Both the position numbers and the translations under genes were made by a program. A stretch of 64,000 bases of DNA from Halichoerus grypus (Eukaryota > Chordata > Mammalia > Carnivora > Phocidae). The stretch covers positions 168,236,437 to 168,300,436 of the forward strand of contig NC_135715.1 in NCBI RefSeq assembly GCF_964656455.1. The letters run 5' to 3'. The notes under the pieces are model-generated. The model saw nothing but the letters and a program-made list of their open reading frames with translations, ran no database searches and had not been told where the DNA came from. Positions 1-12,625 of the stretch are shown piece by piece. Every line of letters begins with the position of its first letter. The stretch's first letter is position 1.

Positions 1-1157
1 AACTCAACACCCAAATAATCAAGTCAAAAAATGGGCAGAGGACATGAACAGACACTTCTCCAAAGAAGAAATACAAATGGCTAACAGACACATGAAAAAA
101 TGTTCAGGGGCGCCTGGGTGGCTCAGTCGGTTAAGCGGCTGCCTTCGGCTCAGGTCATGATCCCAGGGTACTGGGATCGAGCCCCGCATCGGGCTCCCTG
201 CTCGGCGGAGAGCCTGCTTCTCCCTCTCCCTCTGTCTGCCGCTCTGCCTACTTGTGCTCTCTCTCTCTGTTAAATAAATAAAAATCTTAAAAAGAAAAAA
301 AAAAGAAAAAGAAAAAATGTTCATCATCATTAGCCGTCAGAGAAATTCAAATCAAAACCACATTGAGATACCACCTTACACCAGTTAGAATGGCAAAAAT
401 TGACAAGGCAAGAAACAGCAAATGTTGGAGAGGTTGTGGAGAAAGGGGAACCCTCTTACACTGTTGGTGGGAATGCAAGTTGGTACAGCCACTTTGAAAA
501 AAAAGTGTGGTGGTGCCTCAAAAAATTAAAAATAGAGCTACCCTATGACCCAGCAATTGCACTACTGGGTATTTACCCCAAAGACACAGATGTAGTGAAA
601 AGAAGGGCCAGATGCACCCCAATGTTCATAGCAGCAATGTCCGCAATAGCAAAACTGTGGAAAGAGCTGAGATGCCCTTCAACAGATGAATGATTAAAGA
701 AGATATGGTCCATATATACAATGGAATATTAGTCAGCCATCAGAAAGGAGAATACCCAACTTTTACATCAACATGGATGGCACTGGAGGAGATTATGCTA
801 AGTGAAATAAGTCAAGCAGAGAAAGTCAATTATCATATGGTTTCACTTATTTGTGGAACATAAGGAATAGCATGGAGGACATTAGAAGGAAGGGAAAAAT
901 GAAGGGGGGGGAATCAGAAGGAGAGATGAACTATGTGAGACTATGGACTCTGAGAAACAAAACTGAGGGTTTTAGAGGGGAGTGGGTGGGGGGATGGGTT
1001 AGCCTGGTGATGGGTATTAAGGAGGGCACGTACTGCATGGAGCACTGGGTGTTATATGAAAACAATGAATCGTGGATCACTGCATTGAAAACTGGTGATG
1101 TAATGTATGGTGACTAACATAACATAATAAAATAAAATAAAATAGAAAGAAAAAGAT
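1..1157 (+). mobile_element. Carnivore L1, 3' end of ORF2 and 3'UTR
   Basis: This is the 3' part of a LINE-1, cut by the window edge. The ORF2 C-terminal region is readable around 440-690 (for example YDPAIALLGIYPKD, then CTPMFIAAMSAIAKLW) and stops at 691-693. The 3'UTR includes a G-rich stretch near 900-1000, then the 'cactgggtgttatatg' region typical of carnivore L1, and ends in an A-rich TAAAA tail at about 1120-1157. A CAN-SINE interrupts it at 107-310. It is dead: truncated, with the frame broken by the SINE and by stops. Confidence 0.93.
107..310 (+). mobile_element. CAN-SINE (SINEC) inserted in the L1
   Basis: This is a full-length tRNA-Lys-derived SINE with head GGGGCGCCTGGGTGGCTCAG, pyrimidine-rich body, AATAAA-type tail and A-rich end. 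It is flanked by the 13-bp target duplication GAAAAAATGTTCA (94-106 and 311-323). Removing SINE and one repeat restores the L1 ORF2 sequence, so the SINE is younger than the L1. Confidence 0.95.
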
Positions 1158-1252
1158 ACAACCTCAAGGGCTCGGCAGGGAAAACTCACCCAGTCCCCTT
1201 ACATATACTCGCAGCCCTGGCCTCTGTCTATGCTTTTAAAAATTCTTTTCAG

Positions 1253-1443
1253 AGGTGCCTGGGTGGCTCAGTCGGTTAAGCATCTGCCTTTGGCCCAGGT
1301 CATGATCCCAGGGTCCTGGCATCAACCTCCACATTGGGCTCCCTGCTCAGCGGGGAGCCTGCTCCTCCCTCTCCTGTTCCCCCTGCTTGTGCTCTCTCTC
1401 TCTCTCAAATAAATAAATAAAATCTTAAAAAAATGATTTAACA
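1253..1443 (+). mobile_element. CAN-SINE
   Basis: The head (GGTGCCTGGGTGGCTCAG), CT-rich body and (AAAT)n tail are all present. Imperfect flanking repeats (around AATTCTTTTCAGA and AACTCTTTTCAAA) mark the target duplication. An antisense open frame through it is a repeat artefact. Confidence 0.93.
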
Positions 1444-2904
1444 AACTCTTTTCAAATGTAATTTTTATCAAAATAAATTTGCTCTTCATGGAAAGAGTCA
1501 AATAGTACTGCAAGGCTTAATATACTTCTCATCCACCAAGATATTAATATGCCTCCAGGGAAGGGTCAAGTTTGGGAGGGAAGGGTTACAGTTCTGACTA
1601 TTCATAAACTCATTAGCAAGTAGGATTCCAGTCTCTACAGGACATTTAACATAATGAGAGACAACACTGTACTAGCTTCTAGGATAACCATCAAAACTGG
1701 TCATGAGACTCAACACAGGATGATGTATGGAGTTTAATCTTTTTAATGTTTCCTTTTTTTATCACAGGATATGCTACTTAGAGTATTCTGGGCTTAAATT
1801 TGAGTAGTGGATAAAATTTCCTTCTATATTATTTTTCTAAGCAAAAGGTAGGATAAAGGAGATTTGCTTCCTTCTTCTACCCTTTCACCTTTTCTTCCAG
1901 AACAGAAAAGACTGAAGTGAGATTTAAGTTTTGATTGCATTTAATTGTAAAAATATGCTTCAACTCGTTTTAGGATTATTTTATTAAAAGAAAAAAAAAA
2001 CCCACTCCCCACCCCCCTTTAAATCTGGAGGGATTTTGACATTTTCATTGACATAAAATTGATGTTAAATATTCTATTTCTTAGATGGTTCACTTTATGA
2101 TAACTACTGTGATTAAGCTATGAAAACGAATGCTTTTTTGGTCTGAATTTTACTGTCTTGTTAGATTTGCTCATATATATGACTTAAACTTACTGGCATA
2201 TTCTAAATGGGAAAATAATCCATATGAAGAGAAATACACTGAAAAATGAGTAAAGCAAAATCTAATCCATTATTTGCCCATTACTCCCAAACTCATTAAA
2301 GATGACCAATAAAGCATTTGGGATAACTAATTCTGTTAAGTAATGAGTACTCTCCTTTAGGAATAAGAGATTATTCCTATTCTGGTTGGTTGTACTTTAT
2401 TTCCTAAAGGGTACAGGAAAGTTGTAATAGGGACACTACCTCTATTTTACATGCAAATCCAGATAAATTTCACATCAGTAAAAAAATCAATCAAGTGCCT
2501 CTTAGAATCAAGCATGTGAAGTCAGTAAATGTTTTAGAAATGCCATGTTCATTCTTTAGTTATTCATAACTTTGGAGACTGGCTTAATGGAGAAAGAATG
2601 AACAGAGGTGGAGAGAGTATCCCCTCCATTGCAGGGGGAAAAAATATACCATCAAGGAGGAGAAGGTATGGATGGGGTATGGACCAAAAGGGGAAGGCTG
2701 AAATAGAGCCTGTGCATAGTACTCCCAGCAAGTCGAATCACCTGAGCAAGTCCATGTGGATGTGAAGGCTAGGGGATGACATGGTTAATAAGGATAGACT
2801 CCTTAGGGGTTCAAATTATTAAAAACCAGACACAGAAATTTAGGTTTGATACTAATCTATGGTTGGTTTATGTAAAGGAGTAGTATTCCCCCCAAAAGCA
2901 TTTT

Positions 2905-3032
2905 TTTTTTTTAAGTAGGCTCCACGCCCAGCATGGAGCCCAGTGTGGGACTTGAACTCACGACCCTGAGATCAAGACCTGAACTGAAATCAAAAGTTGG
3001 ATGCTTAACCAATGGAGCCACCCAGGAACCCC
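2905..3032 (-). mobile_element. CAN-SINE, older and shortened copy
   Basis: A T-run at the left is followed by the reverse complement of the SINE body and head, ending GCCACCCAGGAACCCC. The copy is about 130 bp, lacking the CT-rich middle. The flanking duplication AAAAGCATTTTT (near 2894 and 3034) is intact. Confidence 0.9.
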
Positions 3033-3059
3033 AAAAAGCATTTTTCAAAGATAACCCTA

Positions 3060-3240
3060 TGTGTTAGTCCAGGTCCTCCAAGAAGGAACTGAACATGCAG
3101 GACTTTATTAGGGAACTGGATCCTAGACAGGTACCACATGAAGAGTGCTGCAGAGCCTCACACCAGCAATTACAGGCTTTGGCTTAGAAGCGACACATGC
3201 TGCTTCCCCTTGCAGTCCCTGGACTAGAAGAGGTCGCCTT
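3060..3240. repeat. Possible ancient repeat, family not named
   Basis: The phrase around GGACTTTATTAGGG resembles a common old mammalian repeat, possibly LTR-derived. I cannot place it in a family by eye. Confidence 0.3.
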
Positions 3241-3729
3241 ACCTAATGACATTGAAGTTGAGAGGTTTAACCCTGCTAGGAGTCCAGAAAGAGAGCGACA
3301 CTAGATATGGGTGAGCACTAGACATGTCTAACACAGGGCCTGGAAGTGGGGAAGAGGCAGAGAGAAGGTTTGAGATGTTCATCAGACATCCAAGTGGAGA
3401 GCTTAAATGGGCAGCTGGATGCATCTGGAGTTTAGGGAAGAGAGGCTGGACAAATGTCCTCCAAAGGTGTGGGGAATGATGTGACTCCTGGAGTAGTCAG
3501 TGATTCTCTGATGCACTTTAAGAGCAAGTGGACTAGAAGACTCACCAATCCAATGTAGGTAGGGTTTCTTTTAATAAAAACAAAAACAAAAAACCCTCCT
3601 TTTTGGTCCGAGAGGCCAGAAGAAATCCAGACATATATTACTTTGATCTTACAACTCCCAGAGCTTGTTTGGTTGCTTCCAACTGTGGTGTCCAGCATGA
3701 CAGCTTCTAACCATGAGTGTCTAGAAAAC

Positions 3730-3892
3730 TTTGAGTTAATTAAAAGTAAACAAAATTTAAAATTCAGTTTCTCAGTCACACTAGCCACATTTCAAATGCT
3801 CGATAGCTACGTGTGGCTAGCGGCTGCTGTAACGGACAAGAAAATAACATATCTATCACCGCAGAACGTTCTAAGGACAGCACTGCTCTGAA
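3730..3892. mobile_element. hAT-type DNA transposon relic (MER1 group)
   Basis: Segments such as CTAGCCACATTTCAAATGCT followed by a 'tgtggctagcggct' phrase, and a right end GGACAGCACTG, match the common non-autonomous hAT relic with CAGTGCTGTCC terminal repeats. The left end is missing. Confidence 0.65.
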
Positions 3893-4895
3893 CACCAGAG
3901 ATTGATGTCATTGTGTGCAAGAAGTTCGGGAAGTCTCGCACTGCCCCCACAGTTCATCCTAGAAATCTGTTTCTGAAATGCTGACAACTAATTTACTTCA
4001 AAGAAAAAAAAAAAACGATACCATAAGGACCAAAGGAAACTTTGCTGTAATAGGAATCTGTCCTGGTTTTTAGCACGGAAGCTCTGAACTAGATTTTTCT
4101 ACTGTCTCCTTCTATAGCTATTACTCTGGGAAGGGAGGGTAAACTGCTTAGGGACACTTCTAAATCTGCAATTTCCTTACTCAGCTACTTATCCCCAGTA
4201 GTACTATAAATATAGCCAGCTGTTGAGAAGTAATTAATACTAAGCCTCTGAATTTCTGAGGGATCATTAGTCCTATTCATCTTGACCAATCAAGACCTTC
4301 GTGCGTCTCAAATGTATGTGGACATGATAAAAATCTCCACAGATGTATGAACTCTCAAAAACACTTGTCTGTAATTCTGCACTTTAGAGATTATTCCTTA
4401 ACAGCGTTCATTTATTTTACAACCAGTCTGCACTGATGTAAGAACCTTTGCCGTGGTACCTCCTCTCTACAAGGTATTTCCTTGAAGGTCAGGGTCTTTT
4501 AAAGATTCTCTTCATGTACTCTGGTGGGAAAAGTCATGCTCTGATTGAAATACCGCTGGAGTCACTAGAGGTGCCAGCTAATACCCAGGAAAGGGTCTCA
4601 ATAGTTTTGAGTGATATGGAAATAGGAACTCCCTAAAAGGGTGATGGGTAGTTTCAAATAAACTGTTCCCTAGTCAAAACTTTGCAAGTTTATCAATTAC
4701 CATGTTTTTTTTCCCTTTCAGATTTATGAAAATATAAGTGACCATTTTCTCTAGTTAACCCCATACAGTACGATCACCTGTCTTTCTATATCACGTTGGT
4801 ACTTTCTGATACACTGTTTTGTAATGGTTTCTCAATTTTGTGAGGATGTCTGACTAAGTGCATTTTTATTTTTTCAACAAAATTACATGTGTCTA

Positions 4896-5097
4896 GAGGT
4901 GCCTGGGTGGCTCAGTCGGCTAAGCATCCGACTCTTGATTTCGGCTCAAGTCATGATCTCAGGGTCATGAGATCAAGCCCCGCATCAGGCTCTGCGCTCA
5001 GCAGGGAGTCTGCTTGGGATTCTCTCTCTCCTTCTCCCTCTGCCCCGCCCCATCTCTCTCTCTCCCTCCCTCTCAAAAAAAAAAAAAAAAAAAAAAA
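4896..5097 (+). mobile_element. CAN-SINE with long pure poly(A) tail
   Basis: The head and tRNA-like part are followed by a CT-rich tract and a 23-nt uninterrupted A run (5075-5097). The body resembles the older subfamily (CCGACTCTTGATTTCGGCTC), yet the A run is unbroken. A tail like this is length-unstable. Confidence 0.93.
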
Positions 5098-5557
5098 TCA
5101 CAGTTTTCTTTAGGGCAGGATTCCCATTCCCAGTCACTTTCGTTACTGTGCACAGTGCTCCCCACAAAGCCTGTACATAAACCTGCCTGGACCAGCGTTA
5201 TCTGCTCAGCTGTCAGCTTAAAGTCAAGCATCACAAGCATCAACAGCTGTTGTTCTCCAAATACTTGAGTACAGGTAACATGGGGAGAAAACCAGTTGTG
5301 ACTCTGCACCATTAATTAAATAGTGTTATCTCAAACGAAGAAGTAGAAAAGAAATAGGGCAAACAAGCACTCAGAAGATGTGTCTTCTTTTTTATGTATT
5401 TCCAGAGCTGACCGTCCAATAGGAAAATAGACTTAAAAAAAAGGAGACCTCATACTTTCCTCCTCCTTCCTTTCCCCTGCCTCACAACTGCCAAATAGGA
5501 AGTGCTCCTAGTCTTTTATTTAGACGCCATTGATAGGTGATAAATCTTTCAACAGAG

Positions 5558-5770
5558 TAGTCATTAAGGGCGCAGGCTCAGGAATCAATGTCTGGGATTG
5601 AAGCCACCAGTAACTCACTGTGTGATTTTACCTCATTTACTAAACCTCTCTGTGCCTAAGCATGTTTATCTATAAAATGGAAATAACAGTAGCTACTCCA
5701 TAGTTACTGTGAATCATGCTGATTATTGCAAGTTCCTAGCACATAGTAACTACTCAATAAATACCCAACC
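5558..5770 (+). repeat. MIR SINE
   Basis: The MIR core and tail are readable: AACCTCTCTGTGCCTAAGCA, a TATAAAATGGAAATAA phrase and a TCAATAAATAC end. The copy is diverged but nearly full-length. Confidence 0.88.
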
Positions 5771-6357
5771 CCATTAGACTGTGAATTTCCAGTGCTGAAT
5801 CAGTCACTTTGCCTCATCTCTGATGCCTGATTGAAAAGGACAGAAAGTACAGAGGGAAGCATAGTCTTCCCATGTTCCTGCCTCTCTCCACTCTTGCTGG
5901 CTCCTCTTACTAAAAAAATGTTCTCTATACATGTGCCATCTGGCCCTCCTCTTGAGCTTTCTGGGAGTCTTCTGTCTTTAGGTGTTCCCTCTTTTTTCTC
6001 CTTTTTCTCATGTAGTAATCCGTATTTGTACTATCCAGATGCTCTGTTTGAGTCTAAGGAGGTAAGTTCAAGTCAGGCAGCAAAAAAGAAGAAACCCATT
6101 TTACATCCAGGTCTAAACAATAGGCTCTCTATCCAGCTTTAACAAGTATAAAGCAGATATTATAAGCCCTCTCTAATTTTTTAGTTCATTTCTCAATTGG
6201 ACCAGAAGTCAAGGGAAGGAGATGTGATTGACTCTTCTACATCCTAAGACATATGAAATGAGTCAAATTCCACTCTTCCCTCATCCCACCTGGTTTGCTT
6301 TATTGTTTTTAATTTGTATAGGTGGTATACTATAGAATAGTAATGGCAGAACACTCT

Positions 6358-6480
6358 CGGTTCGTTCGTTCGTTCATTCATTCATTCAATAAATAAGTAT
6401 TTACTAAGCACCAACTATGGACCTGGCACTGTGTTAAATGCTCAAGTTACTGGAATAAAAATGACAAAACACAGCGCCAG
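6358..6480 (-). repeat. L2 3' end with short TTCG/TTCA repeat
   Basis: (TTCG)n then (TTCA)n leads into AATAAATAAGTATTTACTAA and GGCACTGTGTTAAATGCT, the reverse complement of the L2 3' terminus. The tetranucleotide run is the L2 tail. Confidence 0.8.
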
Positions 6481-7133
6481 CCTCCTTGGTGTTGTTTGTA
6501 AAAGGCAAATTGCTTAGATATGTCTTCTTTCTTTCCCTCCTGCCATTTCTTCTGATCTATCAACATTTTCTTCCTGCTCTCAGTGTTTCACCCCAGCACA
6601 CTGGTAGCATTTAAACCCTACAGCTGTTTCAAGCCTATATCTAAGCCACGTAAGATAACCTACAGTACAATGACATCAACTTCAGAGAAAGTGCAGTCTG
6701 AAAGAAAGCACTCTGGCAGGTCTCTACCTAGTGGTCACTGTGAGGGGCTCTAATTAGCCCAGTGGAGATCCACGCCCTTTATTCCTTCCACTTGCCCTGA
6801 CAGCTCTGGCTGGGAGCCATAGGTGCTTCTCAGGAAGGTGAAGGACACCTGGCTGGGGCTCAAATTAGACAATGAAATGCTGGCTCTGATTGAAGAGCTA
6901 CGTAATAACAAGATCAAATTGCAAAGAAAAGATACCTGGCCAGAGTGATTCCTTTCAACTAAGTCTGGTATCAGCAGAAACTAAGCCCCACATGCTAAGG
7001 CTGTAGCTCAAAGGCTATACATTTGGCAGATCAGAGGAACAGCATCTTGAAACACTTTAATGACTTGCATTTAGAGCACAAGTTAATATTACTCCAGGGA
7101 TTATGCTGCATATCCTCTTATTTAAAATGTTAT

Positions 7134-7189
7134 CTAATACTTTTTTTTTTTTTAAAAAGTATTAGTATTTAAAAATACTAATATTTTTT
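7134..7189. repeat. Three-armed palindrome
   Basis: CTAATACTTTTT at 7134 can pair with AAAAAGTATTAG at 7154-7165, and that same arm (AAAAAGTATTAGTA) can instead pair with TACTAATATTTTTT at 7176-7189 (one mismatch). The loops are a short T run and TTTAAAAA. There is no link to a known element. Confidence 0.8.
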
Positions 7190-7427
7190 CCTTGAGTGTG
7201 AGCTGATCATCACTTCCCTTAGGAATCATCATAGTTAAGAGGGGGAAAAAAATGAAATTAAATGAGGGCTGGAACTTTCCCTCATTCTCTCTTAAAGACA
7301 CTAGTGAGATCAGCTATCGCTTGTGTTTACTTACCTTTTCTACTATGTTATCAGCAAGGGAAGCAATCTTTTCTCCTAAACGCTTATTTCTAACACGAGA
7401 ATACTTCATTTGCTCATTTAATTCTTT

Positions 7428-7635
7428 TTTTTTTTTTTTTTTTTTTAAAGATTTTATTTATTTATTTGAGACAGAGAGAATGAGAGAGAGAGAGCACATG
7501 AGAGGGGGGAGGGTCAGAGGGTGAAGCAGGCTCCCTGCCGAGCAGGGAGCCCGATGCGGGACTCGATCCAGGGACTCCAGGATCATGACCTGAGCCGAAG
7601 GCAGTCGCTTAACCAACTGAGCCACCCAGGCGCCC
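7428..7635 (-). mobile_element. CAN-SINE, full length
   Basis: The left poly(T) and right end GAGCCACCCAGGCGCCC are intact. The 16-bp target duplication GCTCATTTAATTCTTT is perfect (7412-7427 and 7636-7651), so this is a relatively young insertion. Confidence 0.96.
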
Positions 7636-8784
7636 GCTCATTTAATTCTTTATAATAACAATTCCTCACCAGTGTTTTGTAATTTCTATTTTATAAGGCA
7701 CTTTAAAATCTCCTCCTTCCTGGAACTTACAGCACCTGGAACAAAACTCAGGGCAGCCGAAAGGCAGGGGCTGTGAGGCTCTCTGGTGAGTCCCAACAGA
7801 TTCCCGAATACCACTGAGGACCACTCCGTAGCTGGCCATCGTGTTTGATCTTAAGGGGCTTCCATGCCTGTTCTTTTTCTGCACTGTCTGCTGCTATGTG
7901 CACAGGTATAAAGACCAGTTCTTGATGGAACATCTAAAGAACCAAAATGTTTGCCTTGCTTCCCAAGCTGGGAGTGCATTCTATAAAGAACTCTTGGTAG
8001 ATCTACCAGGAAAGGATTATGGCTGAGAAGGAACAATTCAGTGCTTATTGCTGGCATATGTGATACATCAATATCATGATGCATTACACTTCAATGTACT
8101 AAATTTTATAAAAGAGGATGTCAGTGAAAACAACTGGGCCTGTTCATTTCAAATATCGCTTATTAACAGCTGTAAGAGCTACTGATTGTTTTCAGACTAT
8201 GGGTGATACTTCGTACACGAAGTTCCTCAACAAGCCTTTTCAAATACAAGCTATTATGAGAAAAAGCTTCTGTTTTGGCCCAGTTAATTTTCTATCCTGA
8301 AACCATGCTGAATATATTAATTCAGGATTAGGAAGCATGGAAGCAAATTCTGTAGCAAAATGCTGGAGATTTCATTTTTCCGGCTGCAAATGCCCATAAA
8401 TCTTTCCAGGGTTTACTTTACGTCCAATCCCAAATAACTTCTTCCTGTAGACTTTTAAACAGTAATTACTCTTGCCTGTCTAACTCGTGTTTCCCTCTTT
8501 CTTTCCAAATTCCTTTCATGTTTCATCTATTCTAATTTTTTTCTCAAACACTTAAAACTGACTAGTCATTAGCCACTTCTAAAATGTACAGCATGAGTAT
8601 CATCACATTATCACTGCTCAAATCACTCCATCTTACAGTTATGCGCAGACCTTCAGTTACCAAATGTATGGAGCAAACCCAGATGTAGAAGTGGAGAGTA
8701 AATACACACACACGAGGACAAACACTCTCACAGGGGAAAGACCAGGCTTCTAACGCTAGACTTGCAGTGTTGAAGTGCTAACTT

Positions 8785-8985
8785 CAGTGCAGTGCTGAAT
8801 CCTAACTTTCTCACTACTGGCTCTGTAACCTTCAATAGGTACTCAGCCTTGTTTTGCCTCAGTTTTCTCATCTGTGAAACGGGGATGCAAATAGTATCCA
8901 TGCCATAGGGTGGTTCTGAGATTTAGGTTAGTTAATTAATGCAAAGCACTTAGAATGATGTCTGGCATACAACATTAGTCACCGA
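8785..8985 (+). repeat. MIR SINE
   Basis: The phrases GCCTCAGTTTTCTCATCTGT and GCAAAGCACTTAGAATGATG, and a 'gtctggcata' ending, follow the MIR consensus in order. Confidence 0.88.
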
Positions 8986-10304
8986 GATAACGTGCGCACA
9001 CACTCTGGCTCCTGTCATTCAAATGTCGATACTAGCAACATTTTATTAATAGCAATCACTTTTAATCTTTACGCCTGTCCTTTAACAGTAAAATGATCAT
9101 GAAACTGCATATTGATGATCCTCATTCCCTTGGGAACCAAAATGGACTCAATATATTTTACTATTAAGTTACTGAATTCTTGTTTCTGAATATCAGTAAT
9201 AATTTGTTAATTCTCAATTACTGTCTGCAAAATTGATTATTCACAATACTTCATCCCTGGATAAGCATGAGACCCCAGAGCGATTTATTACCATAACTGC
9301 CTCATTGCCCAATATGAGACAGCTGTGAGGTTTGAAAAATTCTCCCCTCCTTTCTTTCCTAGGGTCAAGGCATTTTACCTCTCTGTTGTGAATAAAAAAA
9401 GCTAAAAGTCAGGAATATTGATTGTAAAACTGCACTGACAACCCACAGGAGTGACTATGTAGGCTTTAGTGAAAATGATGTCTGAATCCGATTAAAAGCC
9501 TATGTTAACTGTTCTTATCACTGTGTTATATCCTCTGCTTCCATTTTACAATAAAAACCAAGATGATTTCAGTTGTAAAACAGTTTGTAAAGTGACTGTA
9601 TTTTCTAAAGCAGTGATTTGCTTCTTCTAAATTTTTATTTAAACCTGTACACATCCCCTTACCAATAAAGCATTACGCACACAGTGCCTTCTAAGGTATA
9701 TATAACAGGTACAGAAATTCTAGTACATTTCTTGTCACTATTAGTTTCAATTTTTCCTAAAAAGACCAGAAAATGGGAAAAATGATGGGAGTCCAATTTT
9801 TCAGTTTTAAGTACATATGTAATATTAAAAACACATGGGTACTTCATCTCTTCACTAAAACTCCTTTCATTTCCAAGATCAAGTGAGCAACTGAGGCTAA
9901 TCCAGTCATAACATGAATGAGGTATTATGAAACTGGGCAGCCTACCTCTATAGCTTTTTTTTATAGTCATGAAGCAGAAACACAATCATATGACTATGGG
10001 GTTTACTATGGATTAATGCATGGTACGAACAAATTAAGAACTTCATAATCCTGTGACAAGCAAAGAAGAGTCTGAGGGGAAGTGGAAAGGAGGCAGAGAA
10101 GTGTTCAGTCAAGCTGAGAAAATGCTAACATTTCACAGTATTAAGTTTAGAACCAGTTGCACTCCCTTTCTTGAAGTAAGTTACCCTTAGCTCTAGAAAA
10201 ATTATTTATGATTTGGCATTCCTACAATACTTTCTATGGCAGGCTTTATGAAAAGACTATTACTTATTAAAATGAAAACAAAATTAAAATGAATAAATTT
10301 TGCT

Positions 10305-10770
10305 TTATTCTCTGCTATATACGACTTACAGCAGACATTTCTAGGTCTTATCCCCAAGTTCACATAACCAGCTAACAGACTACATTTACTATCCTTCCTT
10401 GCTGACAGGTGTGACCATGTAACTGTGTTCCAGCCAATGAGACGTAAGTAGAATTGAAATGTTGAGTGGGGCTTTCAGGAAGTCTTTTAAAAGGGGAGGA
10501 ATGCATTCTTTTTTGCCTCTTTTTCCTTTCTGCAGCCTGAAAAGCTGATGAAATGCATGAATCTTCAGCAGCTATCTGGCCAAGAGGTAGAAGCCAGTGG
10601 CTGAGGGATGATGGAACAGAAAGAAAGGAACTGGGCTCCTATTGACATCCTGAGGTCACTGTATCAACCCTGGACTACAGTGGCCTTCTTTTACATAAGA
10701 GAAAAATAATCTTATTTAAGTCACTGCAATTTTGATTCTTTTGGGTACATGCAGCAGAACCTAACCCTAC
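10305..10770. repeat. Ancient interspersed repeat, probably LTR or DNA relic
   Basis: Phrases such as CCAGCCAATGAGACGTAAGT, a 'ctatctggccaagaggtagaa' stretch and TTTAAGTCACTGCA recur in a common old mammalian repeat ending near a run of 'aacctaac'. I do not remember the family name with confidence. Confidence 0.5.
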
Positions 10771-10924
10771 TCTAAATCCTAATTCTATCTGACAATTAAC
10801 TATCAGATCATACTTCTATTGGGGAATGAAACTTAACAAAATAGGATGGTAATTTAAAGTTCTAATTAGTAATAATCATGAAGGTTTCTTATACAAAGTA
10901 CGTAATGATAACTTGCAAAAGCTT

Positions 10925-10970
10925 TCATTGTAGACTGACAACAAATGCTCAATAAATACCAATGTTGAAG
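10925..10970 (+). repeat. Short L2 or MIR tail
   Basis: AATGCTCAATAAATACCAAT followed by GTTGA is the usual 3' end shared by L2 and MIR. Only the tail is recognisable. Confidence 0.5.
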
Positions 10971-12474
10971 AAAGTGATCAAGTTTTAAAGGTTTTCTACA
11001 ATAAATTAGTTTTCCCAAAATAATATAATTTTGGACAAGTTAGCAACAAGATATTTATAAAAATATGACACTAAATTTGGTGAACAAAGTTAAAGAAATG
11101 GAATCCTTATTTTCTAAAAGGTATCACTCTTTGGAAGATAATATGGGGAACACACACAGTAACATACAAATCTACACATAATTATGTAAACACTGCTTTG
11201 ACACACAACAGCAAGTATTTTTATTGTGTTAAAATGTTTATGAATGCATTTTCTGGCAATAAAATTGCAATAATAAAGACACCATACTTGGTAAGATACA
11301 ATAATGGGAAGAAAAGATATTGACATGATTTTATGTGTCAAATTAGCTTTAGTTTCTTATGAAACTTTAGTTTCATGCTATTTAGACTGTCTAAACACTG
11401 GCAGGGGAAGAAAAGCATTTTACTTATGAAAACATTGGAGGAGACAGTCCATTTTATGTGGGAATAATGGCTTTTTAACAGAGACATCAGGACTCCTGCC
11501 TCAAAAGCCATTAGCAAATTTATCTGGCAGATGTTATGCTACATCATGAAACAATCTAAACTGCTTAGTATGCCAATTTGGCTAAGACACTTGCCATATA
11601 AGCTGCTTTCAGGAGCCAGCAATAAGTATCATAAATACTTAAAGATAAAAAATTGAAGGATACTGGCATTCAGAGGAGAGGACACTGTTAACTCATATTG
11701 CCAAAAAATTTAAACACACTTGCATTTTGCTTTGGAGTCAAATTTCTTTTCCATTTCCATTTCTATTTAACCTTCAGTTTCTCAAATAGTCCTGGCAGTA
11801 GAGGGCCTGACTGATGGTTTTCCCTAACATTGTCAAACTATTAATTCAAAACTGAAGTCAATCTCCACTTCTTCTCCCCCTAAAGTAAGGTACCTTATAA
11901 TATGTAATAATATTAAGCTCACCTGAATGAGTGAATAGGATAGAGGTTTAATTCATTCTTTTTATAGACAGGGAATTAAATCTAGCCATCTGTCTCAGTA
12001 TCTTTTTTTTTTGCCAGGAATAACAAAATAATAAAAACTCCTATTAGGAAAAGATCTACAAGTCTGGGCTTTAAACAATGTGGAAATCAAGAGGAAAGCT
12101 AAAAATAACCATGCATTGTACCTGTCCTATTTTGTTCAAATTCTCACAATTTTAAATAGAGAACAGTAATGTTTACTTAAATGTTAACTGTTGTTGTAAC
12201 TTCCTTCTTGAAGCAAAATACTTTCACATTTATTCTCATCTTTAACACATCTTGTGTTAAGTTTCTAAAATCACCCCAAATCATAAAACTAAGCTAAGAG
12301 GGAGGGCCCAACATTAACTACTCCATTCCTCTTATTTTATAAAATACTGACTTTAAACATCCCTGAGACTATAATTTTATTCTGATTTTTATCTGCCTTC
12401 CTGTCTTCATAAGGACAGAGAGAATCACTTGCCATTACCACAAGGTTTGCTTTTAGTAAATTCCTGCCAGAGAA

Positions 12475-12625
12475 AAGCTCTCAAAGTGCAGTCCATAGAA
12501 GACTATCTACATCAGGACCACTGAGGCTTGCAAAATGCATATTCCTGGGCCCTGCTCAAGACCTATGACACTGATTATCTCCACTGTGAGGCTCAGGAAC
12601 CTGCATGCTCATGACAAGCACACTG
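12475..12625 (+). repeat. MER5A-type hAT relic
   Basis: The order 'caaagtgcagtccatag', 'catcaggaccactgaggc', 'attcctgggccctgctcaag' and 'gaacctgcatgctcatgac' follows MER5A, with heavy divergence. Confidence 0.65.

Noticed and set aside
107..310. tRNA gene call in SINE heads
   Set aside because: The tRNA-like A and B boxes belong to CAN-SINEs with tails and target duplications, repeated across the window.
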